Below, in pieces: positions 1-8,579 of a stretch of DNA of 64,000 nt; position 1 is the first letter of the stretch, and every line of letters begins with the position of its first letter. This DNA is from Eubacterium sp. 1001713B170207_170306_E7 (GTDB lineage: Bacteria > Bacillota > Clostridia > Eubacteriales > Eubacteriaceae), in assembly GCF_015547515.1 (NCBI RefSeq), contig NZ_JADMVE010000004.1:310001-374000 (forward strand), read 5' to 3'. A program made the translations under genes and the position numbers. A model generated the notes under the pieces. The model was not told where the DNA came from and ran no database searches. It saw only the letters and a list, made by a program, of their open reading frames with translations.

Positions 1-161
1 TTTTTGTTGCGCAGTAAAAGGTTCTTGCAGTGCGCGCCCTTCACATCATCCATATATTGCTCCAGCTCTTCGCAGGTATAAACCGGCGGATGCTCGATCA
101 CCTGATATTGCACACCAAGCTTGTCCAAAAAATCATATACTTTTTTTGCTTCATTTTCCAT
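1..161 (-). CDS. YbaK/ProX-type aminoacyl-tRNA editing protein, partial
   Basis: The N-terminal 53 residues of a protein that runs off the left edge. It begins MENEAKKVYDFLDKLGVQY and continues through IEHPPVYTCEEL and a KGAHCKNLLLR stretch. These match the start of the prolyl-tRNA editing (PrdX/ProX, YbaK superfamily) deacylases, which hydrolyse mischarged Ala- or Cys-tRNA(Pro) in the cytoplasm; the KN pair lies where the family has its substrate-binding lysine. The ATG is preceded by GAGGG inside the last codons of the upstream DMT gene, so the two are probably co-transcribed. Only the N-terminus is visible, so a close YbaK relative remains possible. Confidence 0.75.
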   Translation of the reverse strand, partial: MENEAKKVYDFLDKLGVQYQVIEHPPVYTCEELEQYMDDVKGAHCKNLLLRNK

Positions 162-163
162 TT

Positions 164-1051
164 TTATTCCCTCTTTCTGATTTTTTTCTTTCTGAGATAG
201 CCCTCAAAAGCAATCAGCAAAATAACCGCCAGCATCATCAGGCTCCCCAGAAGACTATAGGCTGTCAGCGGCTCCTGAAAAACGGCAACGCCGCACAAAA
301 GCGCAACTACCGGCTCAAGCACACAGATCATCGCCGCATAGGTGGGGCCGATGGTGTGGATGGCAACCGTCGAAAAGCCGATACCAATAATGGACAGCGC
401 AGCCACCCCCAACATCGACATGTAAACCGCTGATCCGAGATTAACAAGGTGAAGTTCTCCCTTGATCAGGCCCCAGGTGCCAAACACAAGCACTACCACC
501 AGCGCCAGATAAAAAAGCAGATTGACCGGGTCCAGGTCTTTGATACTGCTCTCGCTGACGCTGACCATATAAAAGCCAAAGGCCGCGCCGGATAAAAGGG
601 CGATCAGCAGCCCAACAATGTTTACGGTAAAGTTAAATTCCATGAGAAAGGCAATTCCCAGGCAGGTCAGAAACAGGGCCGCCGCCTTTACCCAGGTCAT
701 TTTTTCCCTGTAAAAGACCACCATAAAAAGCGCGACAAAAAGCGGATACGAAAAATGAATCATGGTCGCCTGGCTCATCGGCATAAAAATATAGGACTCC
801 GCCAAAAGAAAAATTGCCCCGCCGTAGCCGATAACGCCGTATATCAACAAATCTTTGATCTGTTTTCCGGAAGGCCTCACAAGTTTTTTTCTGATTACCA
901 GATAAGTGCCGGCCACCATGAAAATAATCATAAACCGGCTGACCAGTATGGTGTCGCTGTTTACGGACAGATTGACCAGATTCTTGGTGAAAAGTGAGAT
1001 AAAGCCATAGGCCGCCGCGCCGATAACCGCAATGATAATCCCTTTAAACAT
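164..1051 (-). CDS. DMT superfamily (EamA) transporter
   Basis: A 295-residue membrane protein with about ten hydrophobic segments in two EamA repeats and a basic C-terminal tail (YLRKKKIRKRE). The length and the repeat ends (MIHFSYPLFVALFMVVFYREK; GPTYAAMICVLEPVVALLCG) are typical of drug/metabolite transporters, which usually export amino acids or small metabolites. It lies just downstream of a sigma-54 activator gene on the same strand and a few bases before the tRNA-editing gene. It is related to the DMT gene at 13622-14506. The substrate cannot be deduced; export of a demethylated amino acid would fit the surroundings but is inference. Confidence 0.88.
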   Translation of the reverse strand: MFKGIIIAVIGAAAYGFISLFTKNLVNLSVNSDTILVSRFMIIFMVAGTYLVIRKKLVRPSGKQIKDLLIYGVIGYGGAIFLLAESYIFMPMSQATMIHFSYPLFVALFMVVFYREKMTWVKAAALFLTCLGIAFLMEFNFTVNIVGLLIALLSGAAFGFYMVSVSESSIKDLDPVNLLFYLALVVVLVFGTWGLIKGELHLVNLGSAVYMSMLGVAALSIIGIGFSTVAIHTIGPTYAAMICVLEPVVALLCGVAVFQEPLTAYSLLGSLMMLAVILLIAFEGYLRKKKIRKRE

Positions 1052-1089
1052 CTTACTCCCCTTACTTTCCTGAACACCCCTCCACGGCT

Positions 1090-2841
1090 CTATTTTAAAT
1101 TGTATTTTTTGAGCTTATAGTACAGCTTCTGCCGGCTCATGCCCATCTGCTTGGCAGTTTTTGCGATGTTTCCGCCGTTTTTTGTCAGGCTTTCGATTAT
1201 AAACTCTTTCTCTTTTTCCTTTAATTCCTCAAAAATATTCTGTCCCTTGTCGACCGAAACCGAAGTCCTTATTTCACCACGCTGCTCTGGCTGTCCCTCA
1301 TAGTTTCCAATTTTGTCCTCACCCAAAATATATTTGGGCAGGTGCCGTATACCGATACAGGTTTCGTCCGGGTCGATGACGTTCATGGCCGACTCTAAAA
1401 GGTGCCTGAGCTGCCGCACATTGCCCGGCCAGCTGTAATTATCAAAAAGCTGCTGAACCTCTGAATCGACCCCGACAATTTTCTTATCAAATTGTCGATT
1501 GTACATCTCGATAAAATACTTTGTCAACAGGCTCACATCATCCAAGCGCATCCGCAGCGACGGAATCACGATATAGACCACCGCCAGCCGGTAAAAAAGG
1601 TCGCTTCTGAAATTATTGTCCTGAATGGCCTGGGCAGGGTTTTCGTTGCAGCTTGAAATGATGCGCGCACTCACATGAATCATTTTATTTGAGCCCAGGC
1701 GCGTGACTGTCCGCTCCTCCAGAACCCTTAAAAGCTTTGACTGGAGAAACAGGGACATGGAGTTGATCTCGTCCAGAAAAATGGTGCCGCCGTCCGCCTC
1801 CTCAAAGAGGCCGGGCTTATCCGTGGCCCCGGTAAAGGAGCCCTTGGTTGTCCCGAACAGCAGACCCTCCAGCAGGGATTCCGGTATGGCCGCGCAGTTG
1901 ATGGCAAGAAAGGGTTTGTCCCGCCGCGAGCTGTAGGCATGGATACTCTGGGCAAACATTTCCTTCCCAGTTCCTGTTTCGCCGATAATTAGAATATTGG
2001 AGTCGGTCTGGGCTGCCTGCTTGGCAGATTGTATGCTTTTTGCGAGCTCGGGGTTCACCGTAATAATGCTGTCAAAGGTATAACGTGTCTGCTTGGATTC
2101 ATAATTGGGCTGGGTGGTGATACTCTTGATTTTCTCAGGATTCACCTGCTCCTTTTCGAGGGTCTGGAGAATGCCATTGTAATCCCGCACGATGGCGGCT
2201 GACCCGAAAAGTTTTCCATGATAAAAAAGCGGGATAACCGAAGTGACACAATCCACAAAGGTTCCTGCCTTGGTATAATAGCCCTGTCTCACATTCTCGA
2301 TGGGTTTTTGCGTTTTCAGTACCTTCAACAGCAGACTGGATTCATAATCCAGCGCATAGATGTCCATGGCGTGCTTGCCGATGACTTCTGACGGCTCATA
2401 GTGGTCGATTTTTCCCTGGGCCTCATTGTAAATGATCATTTTTCCATCCTGGTTAACCGCGTGGACCCCATCCTTGCTGAACTGGACAATGGTTTCCAAA
2501 AGGCTCATCCGGGCATTCTCCAGTCCGACCACCTCAAAAATCCAGATATTAACCGCTGTTTCCGCATCAAAGGACATCCTTTTAAACCGGACATTTACCT
2601 GATTTTTATCCAGATCATAAAAATATTCAGAATCCTCATCGATGCCGTATTTTAAGAGCAGCTCCTCAAGGTGAAATTCCAGCCCCTCGCTGGTATTCAA
2701 ATGAAAAATTTCTAAAAAACGGTCATTGACTTTGACAATTTTCCCAAACGGGTCTGTTATTATCAGGCCCTTGTATCTCAAATTAATAAAGTCGATGAAT
2801 TCTTGTATTTTATCATTCATTTTTGTATCTGTTTCCGTCAT
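1090..2841 (-). CDS. Sigma-54-dependent transcriptional activator with PAS domains
   Basis: A 583-residue bacterial enhancer-binding protein. Residues about 10-105 and 110-225 form two PAS-like sensor domains. The AAA+ domain has Walker A GETGTGKE near residue 286, the sigma-54 contact loop as GSFTGA near 333 (GAFTGA in most members) and Walker B GGTIFLDEIN. The C-terminus is a Fis-type HTH (NGGNIAKTAKQMGMSRQKL). The ATG at 2841 is preferred over an in-frame TTG six bases upstream because AGGAGG sits 8 bases before the ATG and only 2 before the TTG. The PAS domains probably sense a small ligand and the protein probably drives the adjacent BCCT/MttB genes. It lies downstream of them on the same strand, after a terminator. 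Confidence 0.93.
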   Translation of the reverse strand: MTETDTKMNDKIQEFIDFINLRYKGLIITDPFGKIVKVNDRFLEIFHLNTSEGLEFHLEELLLKYGIDEDSEYFYDLDKNQVNVRFKRMSFDAETAVNIWIFEVVGLENARMSLLETIVQFSKDGVHAVNQDGKMIIYNEAQGKIDHYEPSEVIGKHAMDIYALDYESSLLLKVLKTQKPIENVRQGYYTKAGTFVDCVTSVIPLFYHGKLFGSAAIVRDYNGILQTLEKEQVNPEKIKSITTQPNYESKQTRYTFDSIITVNPELAKSIQSAKQAAQTDSNILIIGETGTGKEMFAQSIHAYSSRRDKPFLAINCAAIPESLLEGLLFGTTKGSFTGATDKPGLFEEADGGTIFLDEINSMSLFLQSKLLRVLEERTVTRLGSNKMIHVSARIISSCNENPAQAIQDNNFRSDLFYRLAVVYIVIPSLRMRLDDVSLLTKYFIEMYNRQFDKKIVGVDSEVQQLFDNYSWPGNVRQLRHLLESAMNVIDPDETCIGIRHLPKYILGEDKIGNYEGQPEQRGEIRTSVSVDKGQNIFEELKEKEKEFIIESLTKNGGNIAKTAKQMGMSRQKLYYKLKKYNLK

Positions 2842-2911
2842 TATCAATACCTCCTTTAGAAACCGTTTAAAAACTAAGCCGCTTTGATTATTATAACATT
2901 CTAAAAATCGG

Positions 2912-2943
2912 ATAAAAGGGGCGAACGTGTCCGCCCCTTTTAT
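2912..2943 (-). terminator. Intrinsic terminator after the BCCT gene
   Basis: A perfect 12-bp stem, ATAAAAGGGGCG against CGCCCCTTTTAT, with an 8-base loop, directly after the stop codon of the BCCT gene. It separates that operon from the downstream activator. A TATAAT on the minus strand (2890-2895) just after it could be the -10 of the activator gene, but no good -35 is visible. Confidence 0.8.
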
Positions 2944-2946
2944 TGA

Positions 2947-4608
2947 TCACTCAATTTTTTCAACACTATTTCCATCAGCCTCTGTCTCAGCCGCCGCAAT
3001 TCTTTCCAGCCGTTCTTTCTCATCTGTATCATAGACCGATAAATCCCCTTTACTGTAGATATCATACTCGTCAAGGCGCTTCATCGATTTGAAGTACGAG
3101 GCCATCATAAAGACCATAATCACGCAGAGGGGCAGGCCGCACACAATAACCGAGGTCTGCAGAGCATCGGTTCCCCCAGAAATCAACAGCGTGTATGCCG
3201 CCAAAGCCATGATGGCGCCCCAGAAAATACTGACAATTCTCGGAGGGCTTGCCTCACCGGTCTCATCCTTAAATTCTTTGAGCGTCATGGCTGAAATGGA
3301 CATGGTCATGGATTCTGCCAGTGTTACAAAGGATAAAATGACGATGAGCAGAGCGATAACGTTCATAAACTTGCTCCACGGCAGCTGATTAAAGAATGCG
3401 TACAAGGCCATATCTGAGCCTACCTGTTCGACAACTTCCCCGATATTTGTTCCAAAGAATTTTTCAAGAATAATGCTGCCGCCGCCAAATACGCCAAACC
3501 AGACAAAGGAGAACACGACCGGCGCGATCAGATTAACCGTGACAAATTCCCGGATTGTCCGGCCGTAGGCCAGCTTGACCAGAAACAGGCCGATCAGCGG
3601 CGCAAAGACCATCCACCAGGTATTGAAGAACACGTTGTTTGCCCCTACCCAGCCGGTTCTGGCGATGGGATCAAGGAACAGTGATAGATTGACAAATTCA
3701 TTGAAGTACTGGCCGATAGCGGTAATGGTCAGCTCGGTGACGCCGATGGGATCGACTACAATAAATGAAAAGATTAAAACAAAGAAATACAGAACAGTAT
3801 TCAGGTTACTGATATAGGTGATCCCCTTGTGCAGGCCTGAAATACTGGAGGCTGTGTAGAACACAGTCATGATGGCGATGATAATCAGCCAGTTGACCAT
3901 ATTGCTCTCAAAGCCGACAATCGTGTCCAGTCCACGGGCGATCTGCAGCGTCGCGAATCCCAGTGATGTGGCGATCCCGCCGATGATGGCAAAAATAGCA
4001 ACGGCATCGATAAAATTACCAATACCGCCATAGGTCTTTTTACCCAGAAGCGGGTACAGCGACGTACAGACACGGTAACGTTTTTTTGCATTGTAGATCA
4101 AAAACACCACGCAAAGGCCTGCGGTTGTGTAGATGGCATAGGGATGCAGGCACCAGTGCAGGAAGGTATACTTCAGAGAGTTCAAAATCGCTCCGGAGGA
4201 CAGGGGCTCTACCCCCAGAAATGCCGGTGGATTATAAACAAAGCTGATGGGCTCATAAACGCCATAGTAGTTGATGCCAACAGCGATCCCCGAGGTCAGG
4301 GCGATGGCAAACCAAACAGGTTTGCTTATTTTCGGTTTGGCGTCAGGTCCTCCCAGCTTGATTTTACCATACTTGCTGAAACCGGCCCACAGGCAGAAGA
4401 TAACCATAAAGAAAGCGGCCGGCGTAATAAACCAAGAGAAGTATTTAAGAACAAAATTCAACGCTGCGTTGGCGCCGTTGGCAAAGGCCTGCGGTGCAAT
4501 ACAGCCAAAAGCTACAAAAATAACAAGGGCGATTCCCGATGAAAAGAATACCCACTTATTCACAATATCAAAGAATCCCTTTTTTTCTGTTGTTTGCTGC
4601 TTATCCAT
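2947..4608 (-). CDS. BCCT family betaine/carnitine/choline transporter
   Basis: A 553-residue secondary transporter with about twelve membrane segments and charged cytoplasmic ends. The family imports quaternary amines such as glycine betaine, carnitine and choline, or exchanges substrate for product. The TM8 region reads FFNTWWMVFAPLIGLFLVK followed by YGRTIREF, recognisable but diverged from the usual GWT-FYWxWW signature. The start is set at MDKQQ because GAGGGG precedes that ATG; an in-frame ATG 18 bases upstream has no ribosome site. It follows an MttB-type gene at 4710 with a 101-bp spacer holding a strong stem-loop. It probably imports the substrate of that enzyme; which amine is unknown. 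Confidence 0.93.
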   Translation of the reverse strand: MDKQQTTEKKGFFDIVNKWVFFSSGIALVIFVAFGCIAPQAFANGANAALNFVLKYFSWFITPAAFFMVIFCLWAGFSKYGKIKLGGPDAKPKISKPVWFAIALTSGIAVGINYYGVYEPISFVYNPPAFLGVEPLSSGAILNSLKYTFLHWCLHPYAIYTTAGLCVVFLIYNAKKRYRVCTSLYPLLGKKTYGGIGNFIDAVAIFAIIGGIATSLGFATLQIARGLDTIVGFESNMVNWLIIIAIMTVFYTASSISGLHKGITYISNLNTVLYFFVLIFSFIVVDPIGVTELTITAIGQYFNEFVNLSLFLDPIARTGWVGANNVFFNTWWMVFAPLIGLFLVKLAYGRTIREFVTVNLIAPVVFSFVWFGVFGGGSIILEKFFGTNIGEVVEQVGSDMALYAFFNQLPWSKFMNVIALLIVILSFVTLAESMTMSISAMTLKEFKDETGEASPPRIVSIFWGAIMALAAYTLLISGGTDALQTSVIVCGLPLCVIMVFMMASYFKSMKRLDEYDIYSKGDLSVYDTDEKERLERIAAAETEADGNSVEKIE

Positions 4609-4660
4609 TTTTCCCCTCACTTTCATAATTCATTTTATGCCACAAGGAACATTATAGAGG

Positions 4661-4690
4661 AATTAAGGCAGACTGTCATCTGCCTTAATT
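4661..4690 (-). other. Intercistronic stem-loop between MttB and BCCT genes
   Basis: A perfect 12-bp inverted repeat (AATTAAGGCAGA / TCTGCCTTAATT) around a 6-base loop. No T-run follows on the minus strand, so it reads as an RNA-processing or mRNA-stabilising structure, or a partial terminator, that would let the methyltransferase and transporter be made in different amounts. Confidence 0.6.
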
Positions 4691-4709
4691 CAAGCGATAC
4701 ACCTTTTTC

Positions 4710-6164
4710 TTAATTATACTTAGCGATTAAAGCTTTCAGGATATCGTCGCAGTCTTTGCTGACATCTTCGGGGATGGTTTTAGGCTGGTGGTTTTCGAGA
4801 ATATCTCTGACCTTCGCGTTGGCAAGATCCTTAAGCTCTGGTTTGCCGTCTGCTTCCCAGTTGGTGTATACTTTGCGGTTAAACAGCTGCGGCAGCCACC
4901 ATTCGGTTTTGAACTTATCAAAGGTCTGGCGTTCGGCCAGGAAGTTCCCGCCTGGTCCCACATTCTTGATGATATTGACAGCCAGGGATTCGTCGGTCAC
5001 TTCAATGCCGCGGATCATCTGCTTGGTCTGTCCGATGATTTCATCTGCGATCACGAGGGCTTCCATGGAGGTCAGCAGGCCGGATTCCATGTACCCGACA
5101 TCGTGGATCAGATTGCCGCCATAAAGGGCGGACATCAGGATACTGGTCGCCTGGTCAATGCCATGCTGCTGGTCGAGACATTTGGAGTCTGAGCAGCCAG
5201 CCGTTGTAAATACCGGAAGGTTATAGAACTGAGACATCTTGCTCAAGCCGCCCTGCAGCAGGTTGAATTCCGGTGAGCTGTAGGTAATCTGCATTGACGA
5301 CATATCCACACAGGTACAGACACCGCCCATGATATAAGGCGCGCCTTCCTTGATCAGCTGGTTGATTACCAGACCGGACAGGGATTCGGCCAGCTCGACT
5401 ACCATGGTGCCTGCCAGTGTAACCGGAGCGGTCATACCGGCCTGGGCAGCAGAGGTATAGACCGCTGGCAGCCCGTGCTCAGCCATGGTCATCATAACAT
5501 CCAGACCTTCATTTTCGTGAATCAGCGGGGTGATCGGTTCAGAATAAACCGAGAAGAACGGATATTTTTCAAGCTCTTCCAGACTGCCGCGAACCTTGGC
5601 CCCCATGTCGATCATTGCCTGAACATTGCTGCGGTTGTACGCCCAGTGTAAAATCGGTTTTGGTGAGTTTTCAAACATTGCCTTAAAGCAGTACACGTCC
5701 AGCACATTGGTTTCAACACCTTCAATGGTTCCAAAGTCCATCAGATAGTCAATGTTCGGAAGGGCATCCATGACCTTGACAGCCTTGCAGGTATCTTCAT
5801 ACTGAGGAATTTTCCGCTCTCCGGTGTAAGGGTCCAGCGTGTTGATAACGGTTGGTCCAGGACCGTAATAAAAGCGCTTGCCGCCAAGAATCATTTTGGA
5901 TTCCATATCCTGTGCGTAGAGCGTTACCTGGGATGGTGCGGACTGGATCGCGCTCTCAACCATTGCAGCAGGGAAACGAACGCGTCTGCCGTCCACAAAC
6001 GCACCGGCCTTTTTAAGAATTTCAAGGGCTTTGTCATTATAAACATCAACGCCGACTTCTTTTAATACCTCCAAAATTGCCTGATGAATCATTGCGCACT
6101 GATCATCGTTAAAAACTTCAATACCTAATTGTTGTCTGCTGGTGTAGTTGCATAAGTTATCCAT
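4710..6164 (-). CDS. MttB superfamily (non-pyrrolysine) corrinoid methyltransferase, copy 1
   Basis: A 484-residue TIM-barrel protein of the trimethylamine methyltransferase family (COG5598). It has no in-frame TAG, so it belongs with the non-Pyl members, for which glycine betaine, proline betaine, carnitine and gamma-butyrobetaine demethylases are known. Such enzymes move a methyl group from a quaternary amine to a corrinoid protein. Visible family hallmarks are YGPGPTVINTLDP, GGVCTCVDMSSMQ, FTTAGCSDSK and NVGPGGNFLAERQTF. The start at MDNLCNY has AAGGAG upstream; an ATG 48 bases earlier does not. It is first in an operon with the BCCT gene and follows a sigma-54 promoter. The ATTAGCSDSK region resembles copy 5 (30845), suggesting a related substrate class. 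The substrate is not assignable. Confidence 0.93.
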   Translation of the reverse strand: MDNLCNYTSRQQLGIEVFNDDQCAMIHQAILEVLKEVGVDVYNDKALEILKKAGAFVDGRRVRFPAAMVESAIQSAPSQVTLYAQDMESKMILGGKRFYYGPGPTVINTLDPYTGERKIPQYEDTCKAVKVMDALPNIDYLMDFGTIEGVETNVLDVYCFKAMFENSPKPILHWAYNRSNVQAMIDMGAKVRGSLEELEKYPFFSVYSEPITPLIHENEGLDVMMTMAEHGLPAVYTSAAQAGMTAPVTLAGTMVVELAESLSGLVINQLIKEGAPYIMGGVCTCVDMSSMQITYSSPEFNLLQGGLSKMSQFYNLPVFTTAGCSDSKCLDQQHGIDQATSILMSALYGGNLIHDVGYMESGLLTSMEALVIADEIIGQTKQMIRGIEVTDESLAVNIIKNVGPGGNFLAERQTFDKFKTEWWLPQLFNRKVYTNWEADGKPELKDLANAKVRDILENHQPKTIPEDVSKDCDDILKALIAKYN

Positions 6165-6232
6165 CGTTTTCTCCTTTTTCTCTTGATCAACAAATGCGAT
6201 CGTTGTTAACATAAACCTTTTGGTGTGTTGTT

Positions 6233-6251
6233 AATGCAAGACCCGTGCCAT
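6233..6251 (-). promoter_or_regulatory. Sigma-54 (-24/-12) promoter for the MttB-BCCT operon
   Basis: On the minus strand TGGCAC, five bases, TTGCAT, with the GG and GC elements exactly 12 bp apart as sigma-54 RNA polymerase requires. It lies about 70 bp upstream of the methyltransferase start, and a PAS-type activator gene is in the same locus. Confidence 0.88.
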
Positions 6252-6415
6252 ATTCGTAAAACGCATCAAAAAACCAGTGATTTCAACCCGGTTTAATAGT
6301 TTTGCAACCTTTATATACAAAAGCCTGCCGTCTGCCGCAAAATTTTGTTTCAGTTTTTTAAGAAAAATCTTTGGATGAAAACGTATTAAATTATTTGAAT
6401 AAAAAACGTCGGATT

Positions 6416-6544
6416 TGTCAAAAATTGTCAAAAAGGTTTTGACATTTTTTACACTCGAAAAAATGGTTAAAAAAATAACGAACAAACGCCGAGAGGTTCC
6501 CTGATTTTGTCAAAAAATGTCAAAATTATTATTATTTGTCAAAA
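6416..6544. promoter_or_regulatory. Array of TGTCAAAA motifs, probable enhancer for two divergent sigma-54 promoters
   Basis: In an otherwise gene-free 595-bp spacer (6165-6759) the octamer TGTCAAAA occurs at about 6416, 6426, 6508, 6518 and 6537, and inverted at 6437-6444. The first two and the next two are exactly 10 bp apart. The copy at 6426 and the inverted one make a palindrome, TGTCAAAA-AGG-TTTTGACA. The array sits between two divergent -24/-12 promoters at about 165-310 bp from each, the usual range for activator binding sites. Binding by the activator encoded at 1090-2841 is inference. Confidence 0.7.
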
Positions 6545-6684
6545 AAACGTCCGGTTTTAAGACGTTGTTTTTGGTCTCGGACCCTTCTGTAGTTTTTCCT
6601 TAATGCTTTTCTGGAAATCTTTTTTGCTGATATTTATTAGGAAGCAAAAGTTTAAGGCACCTTGTTTTTACGAAAAAAAGAAAT

Positions 6685-6703
6685 CTTGGCACGAGTATTG
6701 CAT
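6685..6703 (+). promoter_or_regulatory. Sigma-54 (-24/-12) promoter for the cyclodeaminase-corrinoid-MttB operon
   Basis: TTGGCAC, five bases, TTGCAT, a near-perfect match to the sigma-54 consensus with 12 bp between GG and GC. The start codon lies about 60 bp downstream, giving a short leader. It forms a divergent pair with the promoter at 6233-6251. Confidence 0.9.
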
Positions 6704-6759
6704 CTCTTAGCCAGCAAACATAAACTTTTTTAATCTATCAACTTTTGGAGGGAAGATAT

Positions 6760-7803
6760 ATGAATTTTGATCACGCTTATTTTGAACAAGACAGAGAAAA
6801 CATCGCAAAGAAGCTGGACCTTGGCAAGGAAGTCATTTACCTGACAAAACCAGAATGCGAAAACATCGGTCTCACCCGCGATGACATTCTGGAGATTACC
6901 AGAAAAACCTTAATCGCCCATGGAAAAAAAGAATTTGAGATGCCTGCAAAAATCGGTGTCCATCCCTGGACAGAAGTCTTTTTCCATGCAATGCCCGCCT
7001 ATGTACCGGAGCAAAGAGCCGTTGGGTGCAAGTGGATCGAGTGCTACCCCAACAACCCCAAGAAGTACAATCTTCCGCAGACCACTGGTCTTTTTATACT
7101 AAACGATGTGCTTTCCGGCGTGCCTGTCGCAGTCATGGACTGCACCTGGATCACAGCCATGCGTACGCCGGCTGTAACGGTTCTGGCCGCCGCCGCCCTT
7201 CACCCCGACGCCGAAACCTTTGGAATGTTCGGCTGCGGCGTGCAGGGGATCGAGCATGTGCGCTATGTCACCCGAACACTCAAAAACCTGAAAAAAATTT
7301 ATGTATATGATGTCGTAGAAGCCGCTGCGGATAACCTGATTAAAATCGTTCAGCCCGAAATCGACGTTGAAATTATCAAGGCCGCCTCGCCTCAGGAAAT
7401 CGCCGAAAAATGCGAAGTCATGAGCTCAGCTACCATCATTCTGAAGGATCCTTTATGCGTTGTCAAGGATGAGTGGATCTCAGCTGGCCAGACCATTGTG
7501 CCCTGCGACATGAACACCTTCTTTGATCTCAAAACACAATACCGCGCCGATAAATACATTGTCGACAGTGTCGACGAGCACGAGCTCTTCGCGGAAATGG
7601 GCTACTTCCCGGCAGACAAGGGTCTTCCGAAGGTTTACTGCCAGACGGGCGAAATTCTCGCCGGCTTAACCGAAGGCCGCACTGCTAAGGATGAACTGAT
7701 CGTGTGCAGCAACATCGGGATGTCTGTCTGTGACGTAACGGTTGCCCGGGCCATCTTCGACATTGCCCTCGAAAAGGGACTCGGCCAGAAGCTTGCCCTG
7801 TAA
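6760..7803 (+). CDS. Ornithine cyclodeaminase / mu-crystallin family protein
   Basis: A 347-residue NAD(P)-binding protein of the ornithine cyclodeaminase/mu-crystallin family. The Rossmann glycine motif is visible as FGMFGCGVQGIEHVRYV, followed by the family stretch VMSSATIILKDPLC. Members include ornithine cyclodeaminase, ketimine reductases, Delta1-pyrroline-2-carboxylate reductase and opine-forming enzymes, so an imine/amino-acid redox step is more likely than ornithine deamination. The ATG at 6760 follows GGAGGGAA; an in-frame ATG 15 bases upstream overlaps that site. It leads an operon with a corrinoid protein and MttB homologue and has its own sigma-54 promoter, pointing to processing of the demethylated amine, possibly a cyclic amino acid. 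Confidence 0.88.
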   Translation: MNFDHAYFEQDRENIAKKLDLGKEVIYLTKPECENIGLTRDDILEITRKTLIAHGKKEFEMPAKIGVHPWTEVFFHAMPAYVPEQRAVGCKWIECYPNNPKKYNLPQTTGLFILNDVLSGVPVAVMDCTWITAMRTPAVTVLAAAALHPDAETFGMFGCGVQGIEHVRYVTRTLKNLKKIYVYDVVEAAADNLIKIVQPEIDVEIIKAASPQEIAEKCEVMSSATIILKDPLCVVKDEWISAGQTIVPCDMNTFFDLKTQYRADKYIVDSVDEHELFAEMGYFPADKGLPKVYCQTGEILAGLTEGRTAKDELIVCSNIGMSVCDVTVARAIFDIALEKGLGQKLAL

Positions 7804-7844
7804 AAGCATTCTTTTATAAAATTTAAAAAAGTGAGGAAAAAATT

Positions 7845-8465
7845 ATGAGTAACTATGCAATGATCAGCGATTATGTTGTAAACGGAAATGAAAACGGCGT
7901 TGTCAATGAAGTTAACGCCGCATTATCCGCCAATGCTGCGCCTCTTGAAATCATCAATGACGGCCTGCTGACCGGTATGAATGTTGTCGGTGAAAGGTTT
8001 GCCAACGGCGAAATGTTTGTTCCCGAGGTTTTAATGGCTGCACGTGCCATGAACGCCGGCATGGACATTGTCAAGCCGCTTTTGGCAGACGGCGACGTCA
8101 CCTCCCTGGGAACGGTAGTCATCGGCACCGTTAAGGGCGACCTCCACGACATCGGCAAAAACCTGGTGGTCATGATGCTTGAAAGCGCCGGGTTCAAGGT
8201 TGTAAACCTCGGGGTCGACGCCAAGAAGGAAGCTTTCATCGAAGCCGCCAAGGAAAACGACGCGGATATCGTAGCCATGTCCGCCATGCTGACCACCACC
8301 ATGACCTATATGGATGAAATAATTAAATCCTGTAAGGACGCCGGAATCGACGCCAGATATATGATCGGCGGCGCTCCGGTAACACCTGCCTACGCCGAAA
8401 AAATCAGCGCGATCTACACCGCTGACGCCTCGACTGCTGCCGAAAAGGCCAAGGCGCTGGTTTAG
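7845..8465 (+). CDS. Corrinoid protein (MttC/MtbC type), copy 1
   Basis: A 206-residue methyl carrier with an N-terminal four-helix cap (residues about 1-85) and a C-terminal cobalamin-binding Rossmann domain. The lower-ligand motif GDLHDIGKNLVVMMLESAGF has its histidine near residue 100, and GGAPVT lies near 175. It accepts a methyl group from an MttB-type protein as methyl-Co(III) and passes it to a pterin-dependent partner. Size and motif order are standard. It lies 41 bp after the cyclodeaminase gene and 114 bp before an MttB homologue in the same operon, so that enzyme is its likely donor. It is very close to the protein at 17149-17775, so exchange between pathways is plausible. Confidence 0.95.
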   Translation: MSNYAMISDYVVNGNENGVVNEVNAALSANAAPLEIINDGLLTGMNVVGERFANGEMFVPEVLMAARAMNAGMDIVKPLLADGDVTSLGTVVIGTVKGDLHDIGKNLVVMMLESAGFKVVNLGVDAKKEAFIEAAKENDADIVAMSAMLTTTMTYMDEIIKSCKDAGIDARYMIGGAPVTPAYAEKISAIYTADASTAAEKAKALV

Positions 8466-8579
8466 GGGTCACTGAGCCCCGCGGTTCCCGCCCCCTGATA
8501 GAATAAACCTGCCCGTCGATGCGGCCGCCCTTTGAATACCGTTGCATCCGAAAATTCAAGAATACCGGAGGAATCCACA

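Noticed and set aside
6231-6485. 84-codon open frame on the minus strand
   Set aside because: It lies in the AT-rich regulatory spacer, overlaps the sigma-54 promoter and TGTCAAAA array and has no ribosome site or protein-like composition.
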